NCBI GenBank assembly: GCA_022181065.1
Contig: BQMY01000079.1
Span: 1 to 64,000 of the forward strand
DNA: 64,000 bases
Reading direction: 5' to 3'
From: Melioribacteraceae bacterium
GTDB taxonomy: Bacteria > Bacteroidota > Ignavibacteria > Ignavibacteriales > Melioribacteraceae
In this document: piece by piece, positions 8,486-17,196 of the stretch
Numbering within the stretch: the stretch's first letter is position 1
Layout: every line of letters starts with the position of its first letter
Translations under genes and position numbers: made by a program
Notes under the pieces: generated by a model
Databases searched by the model: none
What the model was told of the DNA's origin: nothing
What the model saw: the letters and a program-made list of their open reading frames with translations, nothing else

Positions 8486-10207
8486 TTACTCCACTTCTCC
8501 ATAAACAATCTTCCCGCCCACAATAGTGAATAGTACTTTAGCGTTTTTAATATCATCTTCTGGAGCATTAATTAAATCGGTATCAATAATAATTATATCG
8601 GCTAGTTTACCCAGCTCCAGCGTACCTTTAATATCTTCTTCAAATGACGCGTAGGCACCGTTTATGGTGTAAGATTTAAGAGCTTCTTCCCTTGTCATTT
8701 TTTGTTCCGGGAAAAACTCGAATCCGCTTTCGGTCTTCCGGGTGATGCTGGAGTAGATACTTTCAAAAGGATTAACACTCTCTACCGGAGCGTCAGTACC
8801 ATTACAAACTATAACTCCTCCATCAATCATACTTCTCCACGCATATGAAGTTTCACGCGCTCGTTCTTCACCAAGTCTTTCAGCGACAAACACAGCATCG
8901 GAAGTACAATGTTTTCCCTGCATCGCGGCAATTATGCCATATTTTGCGAAGCGTTTTATATCCTGAGGTAAAACATGCTGGGCATGTTCAATTCGCCACC
9001 TGAGAGAATCGGGCGCCGTACTTTTTTTCAACACAGATGAATATATATCGAGCATTTCGCTGTTACCCTTTGTACCAATCGCATGAGTACAAATCTGGAA
9101 GCCGTGTTTAAGGCAGAGTTTCGCCGTTTCGCGCAATTCTGTATTGGGTGTTACCTGCAAACCTGTATGTTCAGGCAGATCGTTGTATGGTTCAAATAGT
9201 AAAGCACCTCGTGAACCGAGCGCCCCATCAATATATTTTTTAACCGATCTGACTCTTAAAAACTCGGTATTGTAAGATGAATCTTTTATCGTACCTATTT
9301 TTTCTTTTAATATTTTATTCGTTTCGTAAAGCATTATGTTCAAACGTGTGGTAAGACTTCCTTCTTCGGCTTCCTTTTTATAAATCTCGACCTCTTCAAA
9401 AGTTGAACCCGCATCGTGGATTGAAGTAATTCCATATTTTTTTAATTCATCAAGAGCAAGTGTAAGATTACGACGGATATTATCGTTTTTTTGCTTTGTT
9501 GAAAGTTTGGCTTGTTTGTCAAGGTAAGGTTTCCAGATCAGTTCTTCCGCGGTCTCCTCAAACACACCCGTAGCTTTTCCGTCGGCATTTCTTACAATTA
9601 CACCACCCTCGGGGTTTGCGGTGGAATCATCTATTCCGGCAAGATCCATTGCTTTTTTATTTGCAAATGCAGCATGACCACTAGCGTGTGTAAGAATCAC
9701 AGGGTTTGCGGGTACCGCCTCACTAAGAACATCGTGAACAGGATAACCATTTACGTTATCGACCGGTTTGGGATTCCATTTATCCTGATGCCAACCCCTG
9801 CCGACTACCCACTTTCCTATTCCTGCTTCCCGGGCGGCGTTCACAACCATTAAAATTACTTCATCCCAGTTTTTCGCTCCGGATAGATCCAGATTCACCC
9901 TGGATGCGCCCAAACTTAACAGGTGCATATGACTGTCTATAAGTCCGGGCATAACAAAATTTTTCTTTGCGTCAATAACTATTGTAGAATCGCTTTTATG
10001 CTTAATTAGCTGTTCAATGAACCCTATTTTCCAGATTGTATCTCCCCTTACGGCGATGGTGTTGCCTGTAATGAGGGTATCGGATAGTGTTGCGAGATTA
10101 CAGTTAGTGATTAACAGGTCGGCAGAAATCTGCGGTTTTTCCTCTTTCGCGCATGCTGAAAATACTAAAAGAGCGGCAATAATTAAGAATACATTTTTTT
10201 TAATCAC
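8486..10207 (-). CDS. Amidohydrolase-3 family metal-dependent hydrolase (YtcJ-like), lipoprotein
   Basis: A 573-residue protein with a lipoprotein signal peptide (lipobox VFSA-C). The mature part is a complete amidohydrolase: an N-terminal beta-sandwich, then MPGLIDSHMHLLSLG with the HxH metal ligands, the SIHDAGS region, later conserved His residues (LKHGFQICTHAIG and RIEHAQHV) and the late metal-binding Asp in NGTDAPVESVNPF. The C-terminal segment closes the beta-sandwich. This is the YtcJ-like branch of the family, whose members are often poorly characterised; substrates could be amides or N-acyl compounds. It lies 8 bases downstream of the enoyl-CoA hydratase gene and is probably cotranscribed with it. 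A membrane-anchored extracytoplasmic location is predicted from the lipobox. Confidence 0.85.
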   Translation of the reverse strand: MIKKNVFLIIAALLVFSACAKEEKPQISADLLITNCNLATLSDTLITGNTIAVRGDTIWKIGFIEQLIKHKSDSTIVIDAKKNFVMPGLIDSHMHLLSLGASRVNLDLSGAKNWDEVILMVVNAAREAGIGKWVVGRGWHQDKWNPKPVDNVNGYPVHDVLSEAVPANPVILTHASGHAAFANKKAMDLAGIDDSTANPEGGVIVRNADGKATGVFEETAEELIWKPYLDKQAKLSTKQKNDNIRRNLTLALDELKKYGITSIHDAGSTFEEVEIYKKEAEEGSLTTRLNIMLYETNKILKEKIGTIKDSSYNTEFLRVRSVKKYIDGALGSRGALLFEPYNDLPEHTGLQVTPNTELRETAKLCLKHGFQICTHAIGTKGNSEMLDIYSSVLKKSTAPDSLRWRIEHAQHVLPQDIKRFAKYGIIAAMQGKHCTSDAVFVAERLGEERARETSYAWRSMIDGGVIVCNGTDAPVESVNPFESIYSSITRKTESGFEFFPEQKMTREEALKSYTINGAYASFEEDIKGTLELGKLADIIIIDTDLINAPEDDIKNAKVLFTIVGGKIVYGEVE

Positions 10208-10215
10208 GACAGATT

Positions 10216-11004
10216 TTATTCTCCTTTAAATTCTGGATTTCGTTTTTCTAAAAAGGCTTTCACCCCTTCTTTATAATCGTAAGAATTGCCGGCGATTGCC
10301 TGCAATTTTTCTTCAAGTTCAAGTTGTTCTTCCAGATCATTGTTGTTCGATTTATTCAGTGCTTCTTTTGTCAGCGATAGAGCTAGCGTAGGCATGGACG
10401 CGACTTGCTGAGCAAACTTTTTAACATCCTCGACAAACGATTCGAAGGAAAAAATACGGTACACAATCCCCAGATTGCGGGCTTCCTCGGAAGATAATTT
10501 TTCACCAAATGCCATCAGCGAAAACGCTTTATGATACCCGACATGCCTCAGCAATGTGTAGGTACCGCCACTATCCGGAATAAGACCAATTTTTGAAAAC
10601 GCCTGAATAAATGATGCTTTGTCGGAAGCAACGATTAAATCACACGCGAGTGCAATATTGGCTCCCGCGCCTGCGGCAACGCCATTTACACCGGCTATAA
10701 CAGGTTTGGAAAGATTTTTTAATTTAAGAATTATAGGATTGTATGTTTCGCGTACTATTGTCGCTATATCAGCGGGGGGGTTATCTTTTGGGAGAGCTTC
10801 GGCAAGATCCTGTCCGGCGCAAAATGCTCTTCCTGTTCCGGTCAATAATACCGCACGGATACCGGGAGTATCTGCGCAATAACCCAGTGCATGCTGTAAT
10901 TCCTTTCCGGTTTCACTATTTATGCTGTTTAGTACATCAGGTCGGTTGATCGTTATGATAAATAACCCGCCGACAGTTTCAGTCAATATATTTTTATATT
11001 CCAT
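10216..11004 (-). CDS. Enoyl-CoA hydratase/isomerase family protein (PaaG-like)
   Basis: A crotonase-fold cytoplasmic enzyme of 262 residues. The oxyanion-hole motifs are GRAFCAGQDLAEA (about 60-72) and NGVAAGAGANIALACDLI (about 107-124). The catalytic-loop segment reads GLIPDSGGTYTLLR, with Asp where hydratases carry Glu, as in the 2-(1,2-epoxyphenyl)acetyl-CoA isomerase PaaG and related isomerases. The C-terminal trimerisation helices are complete. No other paa genes lie in the window, so the pathway could be general acyl-CoA isomerisation. It is the upstream member of a two-gene minus-strand unit with the amidohydrolase. Confidence 0.85.
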   Translation of the reverse strand: MEYKNILTETVGGLFIITINRPDVLNSINSETGKELQHALGYCADTPGIRAVLLTGTGRAFCAGQDLAEALPKDNPPADIATIVRETYNPIILKLKNLSKPVIAGVNGVAAGAGANIALACDLIVASDKASFIQAFSKIGLIPDSGGTYTLLRHVGYHKAFSLMAFGEKLSSEEARNLGIVYRIFSFESFVEDVKKFAQQVASMPTLALSLTKEALNKSNNNDLEEQLELEEKLQAIAGNSYDYKEGVKAFLEKRNPEFKGE

Positions 11005-11054
11005 AACACCAGTTTCGTAATTTGAAGGAGTGTATGAATATAAAAAAATCCCCG

Positions 11055-12521
11055 TTAAAATTGGAAATAAATAAACGGCTGAATATCAGATGATTTTACC
11101 TGTGCAACAAGCCATATAACCGCAACAAGAATGAGCGCTTTTACTATCATAGGTGAACGCGTTACCAGTTTCTCCATAACAACTTCATATCTTTCCGGAG
11201 TAAAGTGCAACGCAAACCCGATTATCATCATTATAAATACAGCGGTATAACCTTCAATAAACTGCCAGAATACTCCACCATGAAAATAGAAAAGTATCTG
11301 CTGGATCATATCGATACCTGATTCAAACGAGTGAGCGCGGAAGAAAATCCAGCACAAATTGGCTATATGGAAAGTTATCACAATACCAATGAAGCGTGTT
11401 AATTTGCTTTTGGAAACCCACTTGGGAAAATTGAGTAGTTTCTCGAGAGCGAGTACCCCGCCATGTATGCCTCCCCAAACAACAAATTTCCATGAAGCGC
11501 CGTGCCATAAACCACCCAGAAGCATTGTGAGCGCGAGGTTGACGTATTGTCGCTTCTTTCCTTTCTGGTTACCGCCCAGAGGAATATAGAGGTAATCTTT
11601 CAGCCAGGAGGAGAGAGAAATATGCCACCTTCGCCAGAATTCTGTAATACTCGCAGCCTGATAAGGTGAACGGAAGTTAACAGGAAGTTTAAAACCAAGA
11701 AGCAGTGCCAATCCTATCGCCATATCGGAATATCCGGAAAAGTCGCAATAAATCTGAAGCGCGTATCCGTAAAGCGCCATCAGGTTTTCAAATCCGGTGT
11801 ATTTAAGAGGCATTTCAAAAACACGATCAACAAAATTTATGCTGATAAAATCCGCTATTACCGCTTTTTTGAATAATCCGCCGGCAATCAGGAAGACCGC
11901 TCTACCAATATCTTCTTTAGATACAAATATCTTTTTGTTTATTTGGGGAAGAAACTCGGAAGCTCTTACAATCGGACCTGCAACAAGCTGCGGGAAGAAT
12001 GAAACGAAGAAGAGAAAATCGACAAAATTCTTTTCCGGGCCCAACTTGCCCCTGTAAATATCAATAGTATAACTCATCGACTGGAATGTAAAAAAGGATA
12101 TACCGACGGGTAAGAAAATATCCATCGTACCAAATTCGGCACCGAACGAGTTGATTGTATCAATCAGGAAATTTGTGTATTTGAAGTATCCGAGCAAACC
12201 AAGATTGGTCATCAAACTGATGATCAGGAATGTTTTTTTCTTTCCCTGGTTTTCAGTAGTGTTGATAACATTACCTGCTATGTAATCAATTATAGAACTG
12301 ATCACAACGAGTATGAAATAAAAACCGCTTGATTTGTAGTAGAAGAAAAGTGAAAGTGTAAGAAGATATACTACCCTGGAACGTTTATTATGAACAATAA
12401 ACTGGTAGAATAAAACACATAAGAAAAAGAAAAAAAGAAAAAAACCGCTGTTGAAGAGCATTGGCGCTTCAGGATTATATTGCAATAAATCGAGCAGACG
12501 ACTAAAAAAGGTACTCTCCAT
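11055..12521 (-). CDS. MBOAT-family O-acyltransferase (AlgI/PatA-like)
   Basis: A polytopic inner-membrane protein of 488 residues with roughly ten to twelve hydrophobic segments. The diagnostic MBOAT motifs are present: LPVGISFFTFQSMSY near residue 140, FWRRWHISLSSWLKDYLYIPLGG near 300-320, and LGGLWHGASWKFVVWGGIHG containing the near-invariant catalytic His. Relatives move acetyl groups across the membrane for O-acetylation of alginate or peptidoglycan. It is the last gene of a three-gene minus-strand unit with two SGNH proteins, which would complete the transfer in the periplasm. The acceptor polymer is unknown. Confidence 0.92.
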   Translation of the reverse strand: MESTFFSRLLDLLQYNPEAPMLFNSGFFLFFFFLCVLFYQFIVHNKRSRVVYLLTLSLFFYYKSSGFYFILVVISSIIDYIAGNVINTTENQGKKKTFLIISLMTNLGLLGYFKYTNFLIDTINSFGAEFGTMDIFLPVGISFFTFQSMSYTIDIYRGKLGPEKNFVDFLFFVSFFPQLVAGPIVRASEFLPQINKKIFVSKEDIGRAVFLIAGGLFKKAVIADFISINFVDRVFEMPLKYTGFENLMALYGYALQIYCDFSGYSDMAIGLALLLGFKLPVNFRSPYQAASITEFWRRWHISLSSWLKDYLYIPLGGNQKGKKRQYVNLALTMLLGGLWHGASWKFVVWGGIHGGVLALEKLLNFPKWVSKSKLTRFIGIVITFHIANLCWIFFRAHSFESGIDMIQQILFYFHGGVFWQFIEGYTAVFIMMIIGFALHFTPERYEVVMEKLVTRSPMIVKALILVAVIWLVAQVKSSDIQPFIYFQF

Positions 12522-12553
12522 TCAGCGGTTTCCTTATAAAATTATATTACCGA

Positions 12554-14017
12554 TTATCTGTTTTCCTTAAAACTGTCAATTAGAGCCTTGCTTAACATTT
12601 CAGATACAAGGTGCGCACCCTGATCATTAAAATGGGTATAGTCGATTGAAGCAAGTGGAGGGTTAGCTTTCACCCAGTTTTCCATAGATTCTTTACCACC
12701 CATAGCCTCGAATAAATTCCAGAAAGCGATATCGGCTTTTTTAGTAATTGCCTGCTGAACCGCTAACAAAGTCAAGACATTCGGATCAGTTGTGATTTTA
12801 GAGCCTTGTTTAAATCCTTTGTCGTTTACCCCAACAAGCAAAAAGCTTGTATTTGGTAACACGGATTTAAAGCCCTCAATCATTTTTACCATTTCGGTTT
12901 CGTATCCTTTCGGGTCTTTGCTGATCTTATCAATAACATTTAGCCCGAACTGGAAAATTACCAGATCGTAATCGAGATATTTGTTGAATTGTTTTGCCAT
13001 ATCGGTTTCAATTCTCTGTAGTTTTTCACCCGACTGACCTTTGAACGACATATTATCAACATATATTCCCGGTCCGTTTTCCAGACTAATTCCATAAAAA
13101 TAAGCCTGTTTGGCTACAGGGAATTCAATTCTTACTTTTTTAGCAAGTGCCGGAGCGGTTAGTACCAATTCCTTCACATCGCTGCCTTCTTCAAGCTTCG
13201 CGGTTTGCGAAGCGCCACCATCAAAGGAATAAGTAATATTTGAGGCTTTAGCGTCACTGTAGAAAATTCTTACTAAACGATAACCGTTCAGATCGGGATA
13301 ATGCGCTGTAGTCTCATATTCTACCCATGCCGCGCTTTTCGGATATGATACTTCACCCGCAATACCGATTGGAAGTTTTTTAATGTTGCGATTATATTCT
13401 ACAGTTTTCCATGTATCAGAAAAAGTATGTTTGGTTGTCATACGGTATTTAATATCATCGGATGTAACGCGCATTAAACCAACCGCGGATCCGCCGAAAA
13501 CTTTCTGCAGATTCTGCCTTAAATCCATACTGATAAGATCACCACCGATGATAGAATCACCAAAGTGAGCAATCCTGACCTGATCTCGTTTAACATTTCG
13601 CAATGCTTTGAAGAAATGTTTCATCTGGTCAACGTTTCCCTGAATCGGGACATTTTTTGTATCCACTTTTGGTGAAAACGCTACTGCGTCTCTTACTGTA
13701 TTATCAAACCAGTCAAAAATCTCAAGGAACCCTGGTTCTGCTTTTAATACGTTCGCGCGCTGTATAAGTAAAAATGATTCATCATCCTTACTATCTTCTG
13801 AGTCGAAATCATATTCATACTTGTATTCGTACTCGTTTTCGTTGTTTTCAACTTTCGGTGCTTTAAGATCTGAAAGTATATCAACCTTTTTTATTTCAAC
13901 ACCGGCTACTTTGCTTTCATCAGGAATTAATGAAAGAGGCAGCAGCAGGATAATAGTTATAAACAACAATAAAACAACTTTACTCATATTTGTTTTTTCC
14001 AAACCTGTACTCTCCAT
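12554..14017 (-). CDS. Membrane-anchored SGNH/GDSL-type acyltransferase or esterase
   Basis: A 487-residue protein with one N-terminal membrane segment (about 12-28) and an acidic, low-complexity Glu/Tyr/Asp linker (about 58-75), then an extracytoplasmic domain. The SGNH signatures are ordered: block I IAHFGDSIIGGD with the nucleophile Ser near 155, a carbohydrate-binding-like insert, block III FQFGLNVID near 350, and block V DYTHFNDQGAHLV with the catalytic Asp-x-x-His near 465. This layout resembles the AlgX/PatB partners of MBOAT proteins, so it probably transfers or removes acetyl groups on a cell-surface polymer. It lies 32 bases upstream of the MBOAT gene and 8 bases after another SGNH gene. 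Confidence 0.85.
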   Translation of the reverse strand: MESTGLEKTNMSKVVLLLFITIILLLPLSLIPDESKVAGVEIKKVDILSDLKAPKVENNENEYEYKYEYDFDSEDSKDDESFLLIQRANVLKAEPGFLEIFDWFDNTVRDAVAFSPKVDTKNVPIQGNVDQMKHFFKALRNVKRDQVRIAHFGDSIIGGDLISMDLRQNLQKVFGGSAVGLMRVTSDDIKYRMTTKHTFSDTWKTVEYNRNIKKLPIGIAGEVSYPKSAAWVEYETTAHYPDLNGYRLVRIFYSDAKASNITYSFDGGASQTAKLEEGSDVKELVLTAPALAKKVRIEFPVAKQAYFYGISLENGPGIYVDNMSFKGQSGEKLQRIETDMAKQFNKYLDYDLVIFQFGLNVIDKISKDPKGYETEMVKMIEGFKSVLPNTSFLLVGVNDKGFKQGSKITTDPNVLTLLAVQQAITKKADIAFWNLFEAMGGKESMENWVKANPPLASIDYTHFNDQGAHLVSEMLSKALIDSFKENR

Positions 14018-14025
14018 ATATTTAA

Positions 14026-14712
14026 TTATAAACCTTCTTTTTGCAGCACTTTTTCTATTTCACGCGCCCATACTTTAAAGCCTTTTGCGTTAAAGTGAAG
14101 GGCATCAATAGTAAGTTCATCTTTAAGGAACTTGTTTTCCGACATTGATTTATTCAGATCAATGTATTTTATATTATTTTTTCTGGCGTATTGTTTGAGC
14201 ATTCTGTTAAACTTTTCAACCTGTTGGTTTCTGTCTGCCGAGTTTGGCCATTTCTCACCGGCATATACAACCGATTGAACTACCGGTTTAATTCCACGAA
14301 TCTCCAAATTTTTTAATATTTGAATATAATTCACCATGATTGTTTCAAGTGGTATCCATGAATAGATATCATTAATACCTCCGAGAATAAACACAACCTT
14401 TGGTTTCAGATTATAAACATACTCCAGACGGTTGAGCATTCCTTCAACAAGATCACTCGGTATTCCCATCTCGACAACATTTTCTCTACCCAGCAATTGA
14501 TTCCAGTTCGCGCCATGCGTAAGCGAATTACCCAACATTACAATGTTTGCCTGTTTAGTTTTATACATGTCGTACATGGCAATCTGTTGATGGTAATTCG
14601 GGTTTTTTAGATACTGAGCGGTATCCGCGTCAGCACTTTTGATCTCCATACCGAAAAGGGAGACTGAAAGAGAAAGAAATAATGATACTATAATAACTCT
14701 GTAAAACATCAT
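14026..14712 (-). CDS. Secreted SGNH hydrolase-type esterase
   Basis: A 228-residue protein with a signal peptide ending near LFGME. The SGNH motifs are block I VMLGNSLTHGANW (Ser in NSLTHG, with Asn in place of the usual Asp of GDS), block III ILGGINDIYSW with the oxyanion Asn, and block V DALHFNAKGFKVW with the catalytic Asp and His. Similar small proteins act as sialate O-acetylesterase-like or platelet-activating-factor acetylhydrolase-like enzymes. It is the first gene of the unit with the second SGNH protein and MBOAT, so a role in adding or trimming O-acetyl groups outside the membrane is likely. The substrate is not known. Confidence 0.85.
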   Translation of the reverse strand: MMFYRVIIVSLFLSLSVSLFGMEIKSADADTAQYLKNPNYHQQIAMYDMYKTKQANIVMLGNSLTHGANWNQLLGRENVVEMGIPSDLVEGMLNRLEYVYNLKPKVVFILGGINDIYSWIPLETIMVNYIQILKNLEIRGIKPVVQSVVYAGEKWPNSADRNQQVEKFNRMLKQYARKNNIKYIDLNKSMSENKFLKDELTIDALHFNAKGFKVWAREIEKVLQKEGL

Positions 14713-14872
14713 AAATCCTTATACAGAAATTGTAGTTTAATTTAAGCAATACCGCAAAAATAAAATTATTTATTATTATTAACACAATATGTAATTGGTA
14801 TTGTTATTAATTTGTGGCATATAATATGACAAGTTGTGCTTTTATATTAACGATACAGCAAGAATCCTGCCA

Positions 14873-15877
14873 TTATTTTTTGATGAGCTTGAAGATTTTC
14901 CAGTCCATTTCCTGAATTTCATTGGTAATAACATGGTACGCCTCACCTTCTGATTCAAATTCTATGTTATCCAGTCCATCGATAATTATTTTTTTCGCGA
15001 GCTCTCGTACCTTGTTATTTTTACTTTTAAGCAGGTTATAATCGTCTTTTCTGAATTTGTCGCTTTTTATTGTCTCAACATATTTGTGGTCTTTGAGAGG
15101 AGGAAGATATAAACGGTTTACCGAAGTTTCTTCAGCAGCAACCAGAACTCCATTTTTATCAACAATCAGTATCTCGTTGTGTGAAGGTGAAATATATCTG
15201 CTGATTATTGTATTGATTGTAACATCTATTCCCGGCACACCAACAAGTTCTTCCTTGTAATATACCGGCGCTATAGCTGATACCATCCATCCCCTTCCCG
15301 CGGGATCAACATAAGGATCATTAACCCAGACAGCTTTTTTGCCCGGATTATGTTTTAGATCAGCGAGATAATAAAAGTTATAATCCGGGATATTCATTTT
15401 TGGACCGTATTGCGTCAGTACATCAATAAAAGGGTATATACGGTTATATGAATTTTTATCATTGTAATATACCTGGGCAACCTCGGAAAGGGTATCCATC
15501 ATTGTAATAAATCTTTGATCAAGAGGAGCGGTAAAATAGACTATGTTCTTAACATCATCATCAATCGGGACATAGCCCGAGACGTAAACCGCAGATAATC
15601 CGTCATTTTCTGTCTTGTAAAAAATACCGTTATCAGAAAACTTATATTTCGATCTGTCTTCTTTTCCAGCATAAGTGTTCTGATTTTGATACAGGTATTC
15701 AGTGTACTCAGCTAATTTTTTAACTTCTTTTCTGATCAGTACAAAATCATCATTGATTTTTATTGATACTTCGGTTAATTCTTTTTTACTCTGCTCAATA
15801 TTTTGATTTAACCCGTCATCGCACGAGTTTATAAAAATACTCAAACCAAATAAAACAACGTAAAATAAAGGCCTCAT
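14873..15877 (-). CDS. Cache-domain lipoprotein (periplasmic sensor-like)
   Basis: A 334-residue lipoprotein with lipobox FINS-C after a short signal peptide. Residues about 25-60 are a Lys/Glu-rich helix like the stalk of double-Cache sensors. The following part carries double-Cache hallmarks: a YYNDKNSYNRIYPF segment, DPAGRGWMVSAIAPVYY and a GVPGIDVTI strand, then the second lobe with ILIVDKNGVLVAA. No HAMP, histidine kinase, GGDEF or methyl-accepting domain follows, and there is no C-terminal membrane segment. It is thus a ligand-binding module without an output, perhaps a binding protein serving another receptor. The neighbouring symporter on the same strand suggests a small carboxylate or amino acid as ligand; this is inference. 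Confidence 0.75.
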   Translation of the reverse strand: MRPLFYVVLFGLSIFINSCDDGLNQNIEQSKKELTEVSIKINDDFVLIRKEVKKLAEYTEYLYQNQNTYAGKEDRSKYKFSDNGIFYKTENDGLSAVYVSGYVPIDDDVKNIVYFTAPLDQRFITMMDTLSEVAQVYYNDKNSYNRIYPFIDVLTQYGPKMNIPDYNFYYLADLKHNPGKKAVWVNDPYVDPAGRGWMVSAIAPVYYKEELVGVPGIDVTINTIISRYISPSHNEILIVDKNGVLVAAEETSVNRLYLPPLKDHKYVETIKSDKFRKDDYNLLKSKNNKVRELAKKIIIDGLDNIEFESEGEAYHVITNEIQEMDWKIFKLIKK

Positions 15878-15943
15878 ACATATTCCAGGTCATTACAAAG
15901 AGATTTTCAAGATTAAATTATCAAATTAAAATAATAATATCCA

Positions 15944-17167
15944 TCATATTTTAAGCTCTTCACCCTCAGTTTTTGCGATAACCGCGGCTCCACAGCTGTC
16001 ACTCCACACATTTACGGTGGTTCTGAGCATATCGAGCGGGCGATCAACAGCAAGTATTAGTCCCACACCTTCAAGTGGCAGACCCACCGCTGATAAAATT
16101 ACGGACATCATTATTAATCCTGCCATCGGGATACCGGCGGCACCAATAGAAGCGAGCAAGGCCGTTGCAACTACAATAAATTGTTCAACTACTCCCAGTT
16201 CTACGCCGTATGCCTGCGCAATAAACATTGCGGCAATACACTCATAAAGAGCTGTACCGTCCATATTGATTGTTGCCCCCAAAGGTAAAGTAAAACTTGT
16301 AATTTTATTTGATACCCCGGAATTATGCTCAACCGCGTCCATAGTTAGCGGGAGTGTAGCATTCGAGGAGGATGTTGAAAATGCGGTCAACAGAGGGGTA
16401 GTCATTGCTTTAAAATGTTTAAACGGGTCGGACCTTCCAATTACTTTAAGAATAATGGGGAGTGTAATTAAAGAATGGAAAAGCAACGCCAGAATCACTG
16501 TCAGGGAATAAAGCCCCAATCTGCCAAACAAATCGAGCAATGCTCCCGCATCACCTGCCTGTTCACCAACCACACCGGCAACAATTCCAAAAATTCCCAA
16601 TGGAGTGAATTTGATGATAAACATGGTGATTTTCATCATTACTTCAAAAACCGAGTTAAAGAAATCTGTTAATATCACATTATATTTATCATCAACTCGC
16701 GTTATAAAAAACCCGAACAGGATAGCGAAGAATATAATACTCAGCATTTCGGAGTTATAAAACGCCTCGAATATATTTGAAGGAACAATGTAAAGTAAAG
16801 TTTCGGGCAGAGAACGACCGCCGCCGGCAAGCCCTTCTATTTCTTTCTCGAAACCGAGATCAGCACCAACACCGGGAGTTATCATATTAACTAAAAAGAG
16901 ACCGATAAGGATAGCGAGCGTACTGGTAACAACATAATATGTCAGCGTTTTCGCTCCGAGTCTGCCAAGGTTTTCCACGTTACCAATACCGGTCACACCG
17001 GAAATAATGGAACTGAGAATAAGCGGAATGATCACCATTTTTAACGCGCGCAGGAATAAATCCCCCAACCATGCCACATATTCTATTCCGGTCGGAAAAA
17101 ACACTCCATAAATAACAGCTAAAACCAGAGCAATCAATATTTGCCAGTGCAATGCTATTTTTTTCAT
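15944..17167 (-). CDS. Dicarboxylate/amino acid:cation symporter (DAACS family)
   Basis: A 407-residue inner-membrane carrier with eight transmembrane helices and two re-entrant loops. The family motifs are the serine-rich hairpin TAFSTSSSNATLPLTM (about residues 265-280), the TM7 cation-binding NMDGTALYE motif, and the late SIGAAGIPMAG loop followed by the TM8 segment with Asp and Arg/Asn residues (DRPLDMLRTTVNVWSD). It imports glutamate, aspartate or C4-dicarboxylates together with Na+ or H+. The length matches GltP/DctA proteins. It lies 66 bases upstream of the Cache lipoprotein gene in transcription order, so the two may be linked. Confidence 0.93.
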   Translation of the reverse strand: MKKIALHWQILIALVLAVIYGVFFPTGIEYVAWLGDLFLRALKMVIIPLILSSIISGVTGIGNVENLGRLGAKTLTYYVVTSTLAILIGLFLVNMITPGVGADLGFEKEIEGLAGGGRSLPETLLYIVPSNIFEAFYNSEMLSIIFFAILFGFFITRVDDKYNVILTDFFNSVFEVMMKITMFIIKFTPLGIFGIVAGVVGEQAGDAGALLDLFGRLGLYSLTVILALLFHSLITLPIILKVIGRSDPFKHFKAMTTPLLTAFSTSSSNATLPLTMDAVEHNSGVSNKITSFTLPLGATINMDGTALYECIAAMFIAQAYGVELGVVEQFIVVATALLASIGAAGIPMAGLIMMSVILSAVGLPLEGVGLILAVDRPLDMLRTTVNVWSDSCGAAVIAKTEGEELKI

Positions 17168-17196
17168 CTAATCTCCCGGTTCCCCTACAAAATTGT

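Noticed and set aside
8292-8504. A plus-strand frame of 70 codons after the TonB receptor
   Set aside because: It covers the terminator hairpin and lacks a domain or start signal.
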